Shown: positions 18,618 through 29,408, counted from the stretch's first letter. The stretch: DNA of 64,000 bases from Shewanella basaltis (GCF_023283885.1 NZ_JAKILA010000002.1:283826-347825); one strand, 5' to 3'. Notes: generated from the letters alone by a model not told the origin. Numbers and translations: made by a program.

Positions 18618-20654
18618 TTACAGCTTAAAGCGTTCCACTGAGGTGGTTAATGAATGAGCCAGTTTATTTAGCTGTTCACTGCGCTGCGCCATTGTTGTTG
18701 ACTCACTGGCATTTTGCGTGGCAGCGTCAGCGGTTTCTGTCATGGTTTGCTCAATTTTCTGACTGTAACTGACCTGTTGATCTGCAGCTTGTGTAATACT
18801 TTGGCTCATGCCATTAATCAGTCTTAATGCCGCTTCTATTTGTTCAATAGCATCATGTAAAGATAGGCTTTGCTCTACACATTCATTGGCTTGATTTTGG
18901 CCTTGAGAAATGGCACTGACCGCTTTGGTGGTTTCTTGCTGGAGTGCAGTAATCATTGTTTGAATTTCAGCAGTAGATAACTGAGTTCGTGAAGCAAGTG
19001 AGCGTACTTCATCGGCCACTACCGCAAATCCTCGTCCGTGTTCGCCCGCTCTTGCTGCCTCAATGGCCGCATTAAGTGCAAGCAGGTTCGTTTGATCGGC
19101 AATCGCACTGATGGTCGTTAAAATACCTCCAATATTGTCGCTGTGTTGGCTTAGCTTAGTCATAATGCTCACTGAATCCCTCAAGCCCTTTGACAAAGCA
19201 TCAATTCGAACACGGTTATCATTGGCGATAGTTTTCACTTGAGCCCCTTGGACTGAGGCTAATTTTACGTGTTGCTCTGATTCTAATGCTTGCTCATTCA
19301 CAGTCATAGAGCTGTGGTGTATTTGTTCTGCCAGTTGTTTTGCTTGTGCAATATTACTGATTTGCCCAACCGCAGATTGGGATATTTTTTGGCTTTGTTC
19401 TTGCGAGCGAATGGCTGCATCATCAAGTAAATGAGCGTCTCGATTGATGTCTTGCAGTAACCCCGTTAGATCATCTGTTAATTTATTGATGTTTTCCATG
19501 AGCTCACCAAATTCATCGTCATTGCGCTTTGTTAGGCGCCGCGATAAATCGCCACTGGCAATACGCGACAAGGCTCGATTACTGGCCTGTAATGGGCCTA
19601 ACATTGCATTTGAGGTGAAGTAATAAATAAAGCCTGCCATCAGTACAAACACAACGGCCATTAAAATGGCGAGTGTTTTTGCTGTGGTTACTTCATCGAC
19701 TGCAAGCATTTGCATATCGTTAAAGCCTTGGTTAGCGAGTTGAACAAGCTGATCTAATTGCTGGTTTGTTGATTCAAATAGTTGATTTGATTTTATATAA
19801 CTTGATTCTGCTTGCTGAAATTGCTCAACCACTTTCATTTGTGCTTTGTACAAGTCACCCGGAGCATCGACTAACACCAGGAGTTTAGCTAAATTGGCAT
19901 CGAAGTCTGCTAACAATTGTGAAACAGGCAGCGGTGCAGCTTGTTGCTTGAGATAGTTAGTGTTAGTGGTAATGTTACCAAGCAGCATTGCCACATCTTG
20001 TTTGTGTATTTCTACTGCCTCAGCAGTGGTTAAACGACCAAGCTCGGTGACTGTGTTGCCTAGGGTAAATAGCATGTCATCGATACGAACTCCTGAACCG
20101 ATAACGGCCTCAAGTAATTGTTCTTCTCCTGCAGGGGCTTCAACAATTTCTAGATCGATCATATTGTTGCTGGCATCGATTTTAAGATTATCAAATTGTT
20201 TTTTAAGTGAACTGAAATTATTTTTACTTTGTTCAATGGCCAATTTGGCACTAAACATAGTTTGAGAGACATCGGCATATTGTTGGTAGACATTTTTTGC
20301 CTGGCTGAGGGCTTGATTCATTTGAGGATGGTTTGCCACTTTTGTTGACAAATCCGCTAATGCATTCGAAAAATCTTGCTGCAAAGCCTTAAATTGCTTA
20401 AAACTTATCGCAATATCGTCGTTGCCTATTTGTGAGTATGCCAAGCTTTCTGTTTTGGCCATTTTCAGCAAGGTAATTTGTAATGCCGTAGATTGGTTTT
20501 GGACTGGTACCGCTAATACTTCAATATTACTATTCGCGGTTTGAATTTTACTCAGTGAACGGTAAAAAAAGCTGCTGCCAGCAATTAATAAGATGCCTAT
20601 TGAGGCAAATCCCAGAGCAATTTTTTGTTTAATCGTGAGCGTAAACATGGTCAT
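18618..20654 (-). CDS. Methyl-accepting chemotaxis protein, two transmembrane segments
   Basis: About 678 residues. An N-terminal helix ([20 protein letters not shown]) anchors a ~290-residue helical periplasmic domain. The second helix ([20 protein letters not shown]) leads to HAMP ([23 protein letters not shown]) and an MCP signalling domain with the canonical tip ([20 protein letters not shown]). The ligand is unknown; the periplasmic part resembles helical-bundle sensor domains. The ATG at 20654 ([11 protein letters not shown]) has AGAGA upstream; the frame extends 13 codons further without a convincing site. No C-terminal CheR-binding pentapeptide is seen. It is transcribed alone, divergently from the FAH-family gene. 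Confidence 0.9.
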   Translation of the reverse strand: MTMFTLTIKQKIALGFASIGILLIAGSSFFYRSLSKIQTANSNIEVLAVPVQNQSTALQITLLKMAKTESLAYSQIGNDDIAISFKQFKALQQDFSNALADLSTKVANHPQMNQALSQAKNVYQQYADVSQTMFSAKLAIEQSKNNFSSLKKQFDNLKIDASNNMIDLEIVEAPAGEEQLLEAVIGSGVRIDDMLFTLGNTVTELGRLTTAEAVEIHKQDVAMLLGNITTNTNYLKQQAAPLPVSQLLADFDANLAKLLVLVDAPGDLYKAQMKVVEQFQQAESSYIKSNQLFESTNQQLDQLVQLANQGFNDMQMLAVDEVTTAKTLAILMAVVFVLMAGFIYYFTSNAMLGPLQASNRALSRIASGDLSRRLTKRNDDEFGELMENINKLTDDLTGLLQDINRDAHLLDDAAIRSQEQSQKISQSAVGQISNIAQAKQLAEQIHHSSMTVNEQALESEQHVKLASVQGAQVKTIANDNRVRIDALSKGLRDSVSIMTKLSQHSDNIGGILTTISAIADQTNLLALNAAIEAARAGEHGRGFAVVADEVRSLASRTQLSTAEIQTMITALQQETTKAVSAISQGQNQANECVEQSLSLHDAIEQIEAALRLINGMSQSITQAADQQVSYSQKIEQTMTETADAATQNASESTTMAQRSEQLNKLAHSLTTSVERFKL

Positions 20655-20870
20655 TGAGTGTCTCTTATTATGAGCGCTGTACAAACAGAGCAAATTTATT
20701 GTGTAAGACTTTTTATCGCGTTGTTAAATAAATGTAATTGTTGTTGTAAGGTAAAGCAATGTTGCGAAGCCATTTATTCGTTTGATTAGCATTGCGGTTT
20801 CGTGTAAATCATCGTTATTTACATGTTGTGCTTAATATGTCATGCCATCGTTATGTAAAGTGAGGTTAAT

Positions 20871-21560
20871 GTGAGTGTAAAAGGAATAGTGTTTAAGCAA
20901 CATAATGGTGACTTGACTGTCACGCCATCCAAAATTATTTGCATTGGGCGTAATTACGTTGACCATATTCATGAGTTGGGTAATGACATTCCCGATGACA
21001 TGGTGGTGTTTTTAAAACCTAATTCGGCCATCACAGACACCTTAAACAGTGAGATGGGTGAACCCCTGCATTATGAAGCCGAGCTGTGTTTTATGGTAAA
21101 GGATGGTCAATTTAGCGCCGTTGGTGTTGGACTGGATATGACCAAGCGTGAATTACAGGGCAAACTTAAAAAGCAGGGCTTACCGTGGGAGCGCAGTAAA
21201 GCGTTTGACGGTTCTGCATTGTTTAGCGAATTTATGCCCATCACACCAGCGCAGCAAGATTGGTGTTTTCAATTAACCATTGATAACGTGGTGACTCAAC
21301 TTGGGCATCAGCAATTAATGACTTACCAGCCCCAAGCCATGTTTACTGCCATCAATGAGTTTATGAGCTTGAACGACGGCGATATTGTGATGACCGGTAC
21401 CCCAAAAGGCGTTGGTGTTGTTTTGGCCAATACATCGTTTGAAATTAGTCTGTGGCCAAATGTGCCGTTTGAGGTATTTGAAACAGCGCTGTCTGGAGAT
21501 AAATCGATGGTAGAACTGTGTGGTCAAGCCATGTTAGTTAAGCAGTGGCAAGCCGTTTAA
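20871..21560 (+). CDS. Fumarylacetoacetate hydrolase (FAH) family protein, YcgM-like
   Basis: 229 residues, the compact form of the FAH family. Typical elements are KIICIGRNYVDHIHELGN near the start, VVFLKPNSAITD, the metal-binding HYEAELCFMV, and DIVMTGTPKGVGVV near the end. Related enzymes cleave C-C bonds in acylpyruvates or decarboxylate oxaloacetate; E. coli YcgM is a close length match. The start is a GTG at 20871 with GAGGT upstream. It ends just before a short inverted-repeat element and a bidirectional terminator. No catabolic partners are nearby, so the substrate cannot be inferred. Confidence 0.87.
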   Translation: MSVKGIVFKQHNGDLTVTPSKIICIGRNYVDHIHELGNDIPDDMVVFLKPNSAITDTLNSEMGEPLHYEAELCFMVKDGQFSAVGVGLDMTKRELQGKLKKQGLPWERSKAFDGSALFSEFMPITPAQQDWCFQLTIDNVVTQLGHQQLMTYQPQAMFTAINEFMSLNDGDIVMTGTPKGVGVVLANTSFEISLWPNVPFEVFETALSGDKSMVELCGQAMLVKQWQAV

Positions 21561-21565
21561 TCTTT

Positions 21566-21623
21566 ATACCATTGCGCATTAATAATTCTCGCTGAGATAT
21601 CACTTACTCAGGCGCAATGGTAT
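21566..21623. repeat. Terminal-inverted-repeat element, family C short copy (58 bp)
   Basis: Ends ATACCATTGCGC (21566-21577) and GCGCAATGGTAT (21612-21623). The inside (ATTCTCGCTGAGATATCACTTA) matches the right end of the 265-base copy at 18204-18468, so this is an internally deleted version. It begins 5 bases after the FAH-family stop codon. Confidence 0.75.
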
Positions 21624-21633
21624 TAATGCTTTC

Positions 21634-21666
21634 AAAAAGACCCTCTTAGCAAAGAGGGTCTTTTTT
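21634..21666. terminator. Bidirectional terminator between the FAH-family gene and the pfa operon
   Basis: Stem AAAAGACCCTCTT / AAGAGGGTCTTTT with a short loop, A-run on the left and T-run on the right. It can end transcripts from both converging units, including the long pfa operon. Confidence 0.92.
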
Positions 21667-21687
21667 CATTCATCGTACAGTTTGGCA

Positions 21688-21945
21688 TTATTTCAGTAAT
21701 GCAACGGCTTCCATATCAAGCTCGATATCAGTGCAGCCTTTCGCGCAATAAATGCCAGGCGCTTTTGCGCTTGGTTTGGCATTTTTACTATTGGGTGGCA
21801 ATTGCAATGTGAGTGGCTTATTGCAGTCGGTACACGTGGCGCTGTTGCCTTTTAGCATGCGTTTTATCAGGTTTTTTTGCTGGTTGAATGACGCTGATGT
21901 GGTGTCATTTACCGCTGAAAAATCGAGTTTTTGTGTGTCGCTCAT
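21688..21945 (-). CDS. Small protein with four cysteines at the end of the pfa operon
   Basis: 85 residues. Two cysteine pairs (CTDC near residue 38 and CAKGC near 68) flank a basic Lys/Pro/Asn segment, consistent with a zinc ribbon, though this is inference. It lies 26 bases after pfaD on the same strand and before the operon terminator. Small proteins of this kind follow pfaD in Shewanella, but I know of no assigned role. Codon use and a plausible ribosome site (AAAGGAAGC) support it as real. Confidence 0.75.
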   Translation of the reverse strand: MSDTQKLDFSAVNDTTSASFNQQKNLIKRMLKGNSATCTDCNKPLTLQLPPNSKNAKPSAKAPGIYCAKGCTDIELDMEAVALLK

Positions 21946-21971
21946 TATGCTTCCTTTATCTTGAACTCAGG

Positions 21972-23600
21972 CTATTTCACCTGATCCACGGGGCGCCAAC
22001 GTTGTAATGCAACGGGCAGGCTCACACCTTGTGCGGCAAGTAGATTGACTCGTGCTAAGTAAGCTGCGCCATGCATTAAGTGTTTTGCTAAATCGACAGC
22101 ATGTCGTTGAGTATAATCGTCTAAGTAACTGCCTTTTGCCCAGGCGTTAAATGCACCTAGTGCAGGTCCGGCCCAGATTTGATAATCCATTTCACGGCCT
22201 GTTTCCCCAGTGTTTGACCAACGGCTTGATAGCCCAAGGTACCAGCGGAAAATTAATGCCATTTTGCGCTTAGGGTTATCTTTAGCGCGCTCGATTTGCT
22301 TAGGGTCTCGCTCATTAAAATGCGCCACTGTACCGGCCCAAATATCATCTAAGCTTGAGCGAAACACTTGTTTTTCAAGTTTTTCACGCTCATCGCTCGG
22401 GATGGCTTCTATTGAGTCATAACGAGTGTAAATTTCGTATAACTTGTTAGCGCGCATCGGGAACAAGGTGCCGCGTTTGACCACTTGCAGTTTAACACCC
22501 ATTTCGAACATATCGGCTGCTGGCGCCATGGTGACATCGGCCATTTCTGTGGTGGCCAATAATTTACGCGTATGCTCACTGGCCCCGGCTTCAACACAAG
22601 CCTGGTTAATTGAACCTGTGACAATAAATGCTGCGCCCATGTTAAAGGTTGCTAGGGCAGCATCGGGCGTACCGACACCACCACCGGCGCCTACGCGGAT
22701 GGGTGTTTTGTAATTGTACTTGGCTTGTACTTCATCTTTAAGCGCCAAAATAGTGGGTAATAAGGTCACTAATGGGCGGTTATCGGTATGACCACCAGAA
22801 TCGGCTTCAGCGGTAATATCATCCGCCATCGGCACTAATTGTGCTAGCGCCATTTGCTCTGGCGTAATAAGACCTTCATCCACCAGTTGTTGCAGTATTT
22901 TTACCGGGGCTGGTTGCATAAACTTAATTGCCACTTCGGTGCGGCTAATTTTGGCGATAACTTTGTTGTCTATTTGAATATCACCTTGAGCATCACGGCT
23001 TAACCCTGCTGCGCGGTAATAGACAATTTGCGGTGTTAAGCCCAAAAAGGCTGAGGCTTCAACGGTGCGTACTTTGTGTTTTAAAAATAGCTCAACGCTA
23101 CCACGCTCGAGCGCGGGTTCACTTGGGCTATGGATTAAGTTAAACGCATAGGGCCCATTTGGCAGGGCAGCTTGAATGCGCTTAATGGCTTGCTCAACGC
23201 GCGAGGGAATGAGTCCCGCGGCGCCAAACGAGCATAAAATACCCGCCTGACCTAATGCGATAACTAGCTCTTCAGAAGCAATACCATTGGCCATGGCTCC
23301 AGCATAATAGGCATATTTTACCCCATGAACACGGCGAAAATTACTGTCACCTAAACTTTGGGTGCCAAGCGCTGGGGCAAAGGCGCTAACGGGCAGGGCA
23401 TGAGCATTGGTGATGGTATCTGTCACCACTTGAGCTTGCTGTGCAACGCCTAAACCTTGCTGAGCATCATTGACCACATAACAGGCTTGCGACAAGTCTT
23501 TAAGCTTTTTGTTGATCCCTGCTGGATCAAAACTAACGTGCTGCTGGCTCACTTGCCAAGGCCATGGAGAAAGCTTTTCGTTTTTTAATTGGGTTGTCAT
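21972..23600 (-). CDS. pfaD: PfaD, enoyl reductase of the polyunsaturated fatty acid synthase
   Basis: 542 residues. The body is an FMN-dependent TIM-barrel enoyl reductase of the nitronate monooxygenase-like (FabK/PfaD) group: GIASEELVIALGQAGILCSFGAAGL, then ITAEADSGGHTDNRP, then RVGAGGGVGTPDAALATFNMGAAFIVTGS. The C-terminal ~150 residues are the PfaD-specific extension (RWYLGLSSRWSNTGE, GPALGAFNAW). It reduces the trans-2 double bond of the growing chain during EPA-type synthesis. It starts 18 bases after pfaC. Confidence 0.96.
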   Translation of the reverse strand: MTTQLKNEKLSPWPWQVSQQHVSFDPAGINKKLKDLSQACYVVNDAQQGLGVAQQAQVVTDTITNAHALPVSAFAPALGTQSLGDSNFRRVHGVKYAYYAGAMANGIASEELVIALGQAGILCSFGAAGLIPSRVEQAIKRIQAALPNGPYAFNLIHSPSEPALERGSVELFLKHKVRTVEASAFLGLTPQIVYYRAAGLSRDAQGDIQIDNKVIAKISRTEVAIKFMQPAPVKILQQLVDEGLITPEQMALAQLVPMADDITAEADSGGHTDNRPLVTLLPTILALKDEVQAKYNYKTPIRVGAGGGVGTPDAALATFNMGAAFIVTGSINQACVEAGASEHTRKLLATTEMADVTMAPAADMFEMGVKLQVVKRGTLFPMRANKLYEIYTRYDSIEAIPSDEREKLEKQVFRSSLDDIWAGTVAHFNERDPKQIERAKDNPKRKMALIFRWYLGLSSRWSNTGETGREMDYQIWAGPALGAFNAWAKGSYLDDYTQRHAVDLAKHLMHGAAYLARVNLLAAQGVSLPVALQRWRPVDQVK

Positions 23601-23618
23601 TATGTTTTCCTTGAAAAG

Positions 23619-26600
23619 CTAGGCTTCTTCAATACAAATAGCGATGTCTTTTACTTCGTAAATGCGTAAACCATCTTTACTTAAATTGGCGTCGCCAATA
23701 ATGATGCGTTTGCCGTTTTCGTCTTTGACGGCACTGATGTGCACATCTAACGACATTTGTTTGTTCAGTGGGTTAATTTGGCCACGGTATTTCCATTTTA
23801 TATCAGACAAAATCTGGCCGAACTTAGGATTGGTAAAGCCAGCGCCTAAATCGTTAGTAATCGCGTAAGTTTGCATTAACTCGATGATAGCTTCAACGCC
23901 TAATGACCCTGGCATTACCGGATCTTGATGGAAATGGAATTGGAAAAACCAATCACTTGGGTCAATGGTGCGTGATGCAGCTAAATAGCCCTGCTTATAC
24001 TTGCCGCCGTTATTGACGATTTCAGCGGTGTCGATAAAGTTAAGTTGGCCACCGGCTAAGCGGTAATGTGGCTGGTGCGCTGGCGCATTAAACAGCCGCG
24101 ATTGCTTATCGAGTAAATTGACAATGGTGTCGGCAGCAACATTATTGTCGACATGCCAGGGCTGAGTGATTTTACCGTTATCGATGCCAAGCTGGTTTTT
24201 AAGCGCGTCAGCTTTAAAGTAGCCAAATACAGCGCCGCCAGTGTAAAACGGCTCGCCATCGACACTTAAATCAAAGGTAAAGTTTTGAATAATATTGCTG
24301 CCAGCAATCACGGTAGATAATAAGCGTGAGTCATTAACAATGGTTTTGCCGCGTAAATCCACATGGCGTAACAAGGTGCCGTGACCATCTAGGTTACGGA
24401 AAAACAACTCCTGCCCAGGGAAGCCTAACGTTGTGCCCATGTAGCCAGAAATAAAGCCATTGGGTTGCAGTGATATTTCCATTAACACCGAATAAGGCAT
24501 CACCGCTGGGTGGCTGTTTTTAGCAAAATACCATGCATTTGCGGGCACTTCGTATTCAGCTACACAGGATGACGGTTTTTTCAGCTCGCCGCGCTTACCG
24601 TTAATGTCGATTACCCGAGTGGTCAGCTGTAAATCACCGCATGGGGTGCGCGGCGGGATTAAGCCTTTATAGATGCTAAAGTCTGGTCCAAAGCATTTTT
24701 CGATATCGCCAGTGGCAAACTCAAACATGTGATACGGCGTAAATGGCAGGGTATCAGGCACGCGGTTTGTGTATTTAGAATCAGCACTGACTTGCGGCGC
24801 TTCAACGTGTTTAAGCGGAATAACCCCTTTGTTGGTTGGCGCGCTGTTGTCGGCAATTTTCGCCATTAACGGGGCGGCATCTTGCTGGCTGACAGCGTTA
24901 TTGACGTTGGTGCCAGCCACTTTAGTTGGCTTGAAACTGGTGCCTAGGTTGGCATTCGTGCTCGAATGACTTAAATAGCGAGTGCATTGGGCTTCTTCTT
25001 TTATCATCACCCCAAGGTTTTGGAAGTCGACCACCACTTTGCCATTGAGCAAAATATCAATATTGGCTTTGGCGTATGGGCGCGGCGAAGTACCGATTTC
25101 GGTGACTTCCATTCGGTAAGTTAACTCGCCGTGTTGTGGTAATACCTGGCCACGGCAACGTACTTTTTGTGAGGCATTTTCGAGCGGCTGGAAACGGCCG
25201 TTTTCAACTAAGGTATGCATACCAATGTGCAACATAAAGAACTGCAATAATTGGCCACAGCCTTCAGCCATTAATGAGCCGGCCATCACCTGATCGTCTT
25301 TAAAATGACACGGGAAGTACCAATGGTCTGGCGCTAATTGTTTGTGGCCTTCAACTAACCCTAGGCCCCAGGTGCCGCCATGGATTTGTAAGTTGCTTAC
25401 GCGCTCGATCATTAAGAACTTTTCTGAGGCAAAACACAGCGATTTTTGCATGCCCGTTTGCAGCTGGTGGCTCACGTGTGCGCCGCCAAAGCAGCTGCCA
25501 ATATCGCCGGTTAATAAATGATGAATTTGGCCATAATCAAACGCTGTTTGCTGACAGTTTAGCAAAGGAGTAAACGTCGGTTTATTTGGGTTGTTAAGCA
25601 CTTGCTGACGCAGCTTAATTTCATCTTCTGTTTGGATAACCCCTTTACCATCGGCTAATTCTTTGTCGGTAAAGAAGCCCGCACAACCGCCATCCATTTT
25701 TAAAATCATCTTGTCGCCGACAAAACATTCGTACGAGAAGAAAAACAATAAGGTGTCGCCATTGCGGGCAAAGTTGTTGATTTTAATGTCATAGCGTAAG
25801 GTGTCGCCGCCGCGTGGTAAATCGCCCAAGAAGGTAAGCGTGCAATCAAGCAAACGGTACACCCGCTCGCCTTTGTTTTCAAAATCGATGCCTAAATAGC
25901 TAATTAACATTAAATCGCACTGGCCCGACTCAACTGCAACTGCCCAAGGGATTTGACCATCAACCAGATACGGTGCATCAACAGGGATGTCGTACTCTGT
26001 GGTCATTGAGCAAGGTTTGTATTGATTTATGGTTGCATCAAGTTTGGTGACTCGCGACACCAGTAAATAGTCGGTGGTGGGTAAGCGCACGCGCCGCGAG
26101 TAGCTGTCGATAATGGCGTAGTCTGGGCCAAACACCTTGGCGATATCGCCTTCGGCATATTCCACTAAATCGGCATAGTTCCAAATACAGGGTTTATCTG
26201 CCGGGAACGGTGCGTTGTAAGTCGGAACCTGCGCATGGTTAGGTTTACGTTCTGCCAGTACCGATTGTGGTTTAACGTAATGCTCAGCTGGCACTTTGGC
26301 AGTTAACGCGGGTGCTATTGTTTGCGCTGTTGCAGCTGACGTTATTGAGGCGAGTTGTGATTTTAACAAGTTATCGGCGACTTTTAAGCCTGCCTCACGG
26401 CTGGCTAAAAATGCGAGGTGGGCTTGTTGTGCCAGCCATTGGTTTTGCTCAAAAGCCGTTAAGTGTGCAGGTGGAATGGCCTGGCTAGTTGCTTGAGTCG
26501 AATGAGTGTTGTTTGGTGTTTGCCCCGGCGTGCCAGGGGGTGGTGCAAAATGGCTTACGGGCATAGTCGGCTCGTTTATATTCATGTTTGTTGGGGCTTG

Positions 26601-29408
26601 TTGCACGGTATCGCGCTTAATCGACGCGCATTGGCTAATCATTTTGTCGATGGCGGCAACTGGCGTGTCGACAATATGTTGATAGATATCGCGGCCACCT
26701 AAACTCACTTGTTTAATTAAACTCAGCTTGGCGCTTTTTGTCAGTTGCTCTGTAAGCGGCTGGGTTAAGCGGTTAGCAAGGGCCTGTTGCTGTGAGGTAT
26801 TAAGCGATAAACCAATGCGAGAGTATTGGTTTTCACTGGCGCTGATCACCTGCGCACTGATGTCAGCTTGTTGTAGTTGCTGGCTTTGGATCAGTGCATT
26901 GAGCAAACTTGCCATGCCAGAGGCGGCAAACGTGTGCCCAAGCAAAGGTTGTACGCTTGATATGCTGCTGGCGTCAGCAAGTTGAGCCAATTGGCGAGTT
27001 AACTGCTGCCCCAAATCTGACTGTTGGCAAAGCGGAGCGATATTGAGTTCATTGATATCGCAGGCTTGCTTTAGTGTGACCTGTTCTTGCTTAGCAAACT
27101 GCACGCTATTAATACTGGCGTAGCTGTCGTTGAGGTGCGTTTGCTGTAATACAATGGCGCCAGCACCTTCACCAATTTGAACGTTATTGGTTTGTAAGCC
27201 TGCTGACTTAAGGTTAGCACTGTTAAGCAAACCGTTTTCAATACTGCCAGACAAATCAACCGCAGCAATAATGACTGCATCGAGAGGCTCTTGCAGTGAG
27301 CCCATGGCAAATAAGTTTTGCGCCACATCAATACAGCGATTAACCGATTGTTCAGCGGCCGAAATCGTAAAGGCGGGGCCGTTAAAGTCCCACAATGACG
27401 AAATCCGCGACGCCATAATATTACCAATAAAGCTGGTGTATTGGTTTAGTTTGGCCGCATCGAGCACGCTGTCCATGGCGATGGCTTCTAGCGCTTGGTA
27501 TTCATCGTCACTGAGCTCAATACCCTGGGTGGCTAGGCTTTGCGCAAGCTGGCTGTGTAAGTTCACGCGGCCACGAAATTGATGTAGCTCAAGTTCGGTT
27601 TCCATGGCCACTAACACGGCCACTTTACTGCCAGGATTAAGCTTGGCGTTTACAATGGCTTCGTCGGCGACTTTTATTAATAACAGCTGCTGCGAAATTA
27701 ATCGATCGTCTTCATTAGGCGGCACTTTAAAGCGTAAAAAGTCAAAATCGAATTGATCAATGTAAGCCCCTTGTGGCACTTGCTCTAAACCATATTTGGT
27801 CAACAGTTCTGGATGCTTGTTAATGCCTTTCCAGCGTTGAGTGGGCAATGGTGTAAACAAGTGTTGCTTGGCGCGAATACGCTCAGCCAGCTGATTAATA
27901 CTGCTGCATTGGCCAAAATGAGCTGCCATACCGGTAATGTGCATGGGTTGCTCACTGGCGTTAACTAATTGCGTTGGCGTTGACGATGTTACCGCTGTGT
28001 CAGAGTAGGACTCTAATAGCAAATGCGCGTTACAGCCACCAAAGCCAAATACTGATACACCCGCATGGCGTGAGTTGTTACCTGCTTTATCTGGCCAAGG
28101 TTGCACCTCGCTTGGCAAGGTTGCCTGACCAAATAAGCCATTAGGTGAGGCGATAGGTGCGCTGATATTAATACTCGGTGGTAGTAAACCTTCGCGCATG
28201 GCAAAGATCATTTTCATGATGCCAGGCATACCCGCGGCAGTAAGCAAATGCCCGAGGTTTGATTTAGCCGAGCCAATTAACGGTGTGGCACTGCCATTGA
28301 GTTTGCCTTCAAAAAAACGCTCCATTGAGGTTAATTCAACTTTGTCGCCTAATGGTGTTCCTGTGGCATGGCATTCAATCACTTCAATGCTAGCAGGGGT
28401 AATGCTTGAGTCAAATGCCGCAGCTTCGCGATAGGCTCGCTCAAAGGCTTGTACTTGGCCTTTGCTGTTGGGGCTGAGCACAAACTGGCCCTTACCGTCG
28501 TTTGATAAACCAATGCCGCTTACGAGGGCATAGATATGGTCGCCATCGCGCTGGGCATCTTCAAGGCGCTTAAGCACTAATACACCAGCGCCTTCACCGG
28601 CAAACAAGCCTTTACTGTTGCTGTCAAACGGCGCAGAAATACCATGGTCTGGATAGGCATGAAAAATTGAAAATCCCATATTGATAAAAAAGGGATCTGC
28701 GCCCGAAACTGCGCCAGCCAGCATGATGTCGGCTTTGCCCGTGTGCAAATAATCACAGGCGAGTTTTAATGCGTAAACTGAACTTGCGCAGGCGGCGTCT
28801 AGGCTTAATTGCGCGCCGCCAAGCCCTAGGGCATCAGCCACGAGCTTAGAGGCATTGTGAGCCACTGCGCCATTGCGCCAATTGTATTGCTCTGTTTGGG
28901 GCGACAAGCCAAAATCTTGCAGCACAAAATGAGGTTGCTGTAATTTGGTTTGTAAGGCTTTTTCGACCACGCTGTGGTACAGCGGCACAAACAATTGGTT
29001 TGACTTTGCCGTTGGGAACGACAAAGTGCCCATGACAATGCCGGTGCGCTGCAAACAGGGGTGGTTTAGGTCGTTAATCCCGGCATCGGCTAAGGCATTA
29101 CGTGCGGTATCGGTAGCCCATAAAAAGCTGTCGTCTAGTCCTTCAAAGGCACTGGTGTTGATACGGTAACCATTGGGATTAAAGCTAAAAATTTGAATAT
29201 AGCCGCCTTTATCACAATAAAAACGGTCAGACTGCCCTTGAACACCAATATAGTCGCTTGGGGATGCATTGAGTTTGTGCGCACTAATTTGGCTACGAGA
29301 GTCTTTTTTATCAATTAAATTTTGCCAAAACCTTGCTGGAGTATCGGCATCAGGGTATTGATTGGCTAAGCCTACAATGGCTATTTTGGGAGTAGCTTGA
29401 GAACTCAA
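23619..29408 (-). CDS. pfaC: PfaC, ketosynthase / chain length factor / two FabA-like dehydratases
   Basis: 1929 residues. The N-terminal ketosynthase has its catalytic Cys at ~207 (LDAACASSVYALK) and His in ECHATGTPLGD. A second ketosynthase-like domain (about 490-960) has SAAEQSVNR where the Cys should be, so it is a chain length factor. Two FabA-like hot-dog dehydratases follow (about 1115-1530 and 1585-1929), marked by HFKDDQVMAGSLMAEG and FHFHQDPVMPGSLGVE. They create and place the cis double bonds. Translation begins at a TTG overlapping the pfaB stop, with AAGGAG seven bases upstream. Confidence 0.96.
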   Translation of the reverse strand: MSSQATPKIAIVGLANQYPDADTPARFWQNLIDKKDSRSQISAHKLNASPSDYIGVQGQSDRFYCDKGGYIQIFSFNPNGYRINTSAFEGLDDSFLWATDTARNALADAGINDLNHPCLQRTGIVMGTLSFPTAKSNQLFVPLYHSVVEKALQTKLQQPHFVLQDFGLSPQTEQYNWRNGAVAHNASKLVADALGLGGAQLSLDAACASSVYALKLACDYLHTGKADIMLAGAVSGADPFFINMGFSIFHAYPDHGISAPFDSNSKGLFAGEGAGVLVLKRLEDAQRDGDHIYALVSGIGLSNDGKGQFVLSPNSKGQVQAFERAYREAAAFDSSITPASIEVIECHATGTPLGDKVELTSMERFFEGKLNGSATPLIGSAKSNLGHLLTAAGMPGIMKMIFAMREGLLPPSINISAPIASPNGLFGQATLPSEVQPWPDKAGNNSRHAGVSVFGFGGCNAHLLLESYSDTAVTSSTPTQLVNASEQPMHITGMAAHFGQCSSINQLAERIRAKQHLFTPLPTQRWKGINKHPELLTKYGLEQVPQGAYIDQFDFDFLRFKVPPNEDDRLISQQLLLIKVADEAIVNAKLNPGSKVAVLVAMETELELHQFRGRVNLHSQLAQSLATQGIELSDDEYQALEAIAMDSVLDAAKLNQYTSFIGNIMASRISSLWDFNGPAFTISAAEQSVNRCIDVAQNLFAMGSLQEPLDAVIIAAVDLSGSIENGLLNSANLKSAGLQTNNVQIGEGAGAIVLQQTHLNDSYASINSVQFAKQEQVTLKQACDINELNIAPLCQQSDLGQQLTRQLAQLADASSISSVQPLLGHTFAASGMASLLNALIQSQQLQQADISAQVISASENQYSRIGLSLNTSQQQALANRLTQPLTEQLTKSAKLSLIKQVSLGGRDIYQHIVDTPVAAIDKMISQCASIKRDTVQQAPTNMNINEPTMPVSHFAPPPGTPGQTPNNTHSTQATSQAIPPAHLTAFEQNQWLAQQAHLAFLASREAGLKVADNLLKSQLASITSAATAQTIAPALTAKVPAEHYVKPQSVLAERKPNHAQVPTYNAPFPADKPCIWNYADLVEYAEGDIAKVFGPDYAIIDSYSRRVRLPTTDYLLVSRVTKLDATINQYKPCSMTTEYDIPVDAPYLVDGQIPWAVAVESGQCDLMLISYLGIDFENKGERVYRLLDCTLTFLGDLPRGGDTLRYDIKINNFARNGDTLLFFFSYECFVGDKMILKMDGGCAGFFTDKELADGKGVIQTEDEIKLRQQVLNNPNKPTFTPLLNCQQTAFDYGQIHHLLTGDIGSCFGGAHVSHQLQTGMQKSLCFASEKFLMIERVSNLQIHGGTWGLGLVEGHKQLAPDHWYFPCHFKDDQVMAGSLMAEGCGQLLQFFMLHIGMHTLVENGRFQPLENASQKVRCRGQVLPQHGELTYRMEVTEIGTSPRPYAKANIDILLNGKVVVDFQNLGVMIKEEAQCTRYLSHSSTNANLGTSFKPTKVAGTNVNNAVSQQDAAPLMAKIADNSAPTNKGVIPLKHVEAPQVSADSKYTNRVPDTLPFTPYHMFEFATGDIEKCFGPDFSIYKGLIPPRTPCGDLQLTTRVIDINGKRGELKKPSSCVAEYEVPANAWYFAKNSHPAVMPYSVLMEISLQPNGFISGYMGTTLGFPGQELFFRNLDGHGTLLRHVDLRGKTIVNDSRLLSTVIAGSNIIQNFTFDLSVDGEPFYTGGAVFGYFKADALKNQLGIDNGKITQPWHVDNNVAADTIVNLLDKQSRLFNAPAHQPHYRLAGGQLNFIDTAEIVNNGGKYKQGYLAASRTIDPSDWFFQFHFHQDPVMPGSLGVEAIIELMQTYAITNDLGAGFTNPKFGQILSDIKWKYRGQINPLNKQMSLDVHISAVKDENGKRIIIGDANLSKDGLRIYEVKDIAICIEEA

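Noticed and set aside
20655..20870. Sigma-28 promoter for the chemoreceptor gene (CGCGATAA-like -10 on the minus strand)
   Set aside because: The matching -35 (TAAA-type) is not found at the proper distance; the match is too weak to report.
26720..27560. Second ketosynthase-like domain of PfaC as a broken enzyme
   Set aside because: Loss of the Cys is normal for the chain length factor domain of PfaC, so it is not a defect.
27187..27582. 131-codon plus-strand frame inside pfaC
   Set aside because: It is antisense to a well-supported domain of PfaC, has no ribosome site and reads as a shadow.
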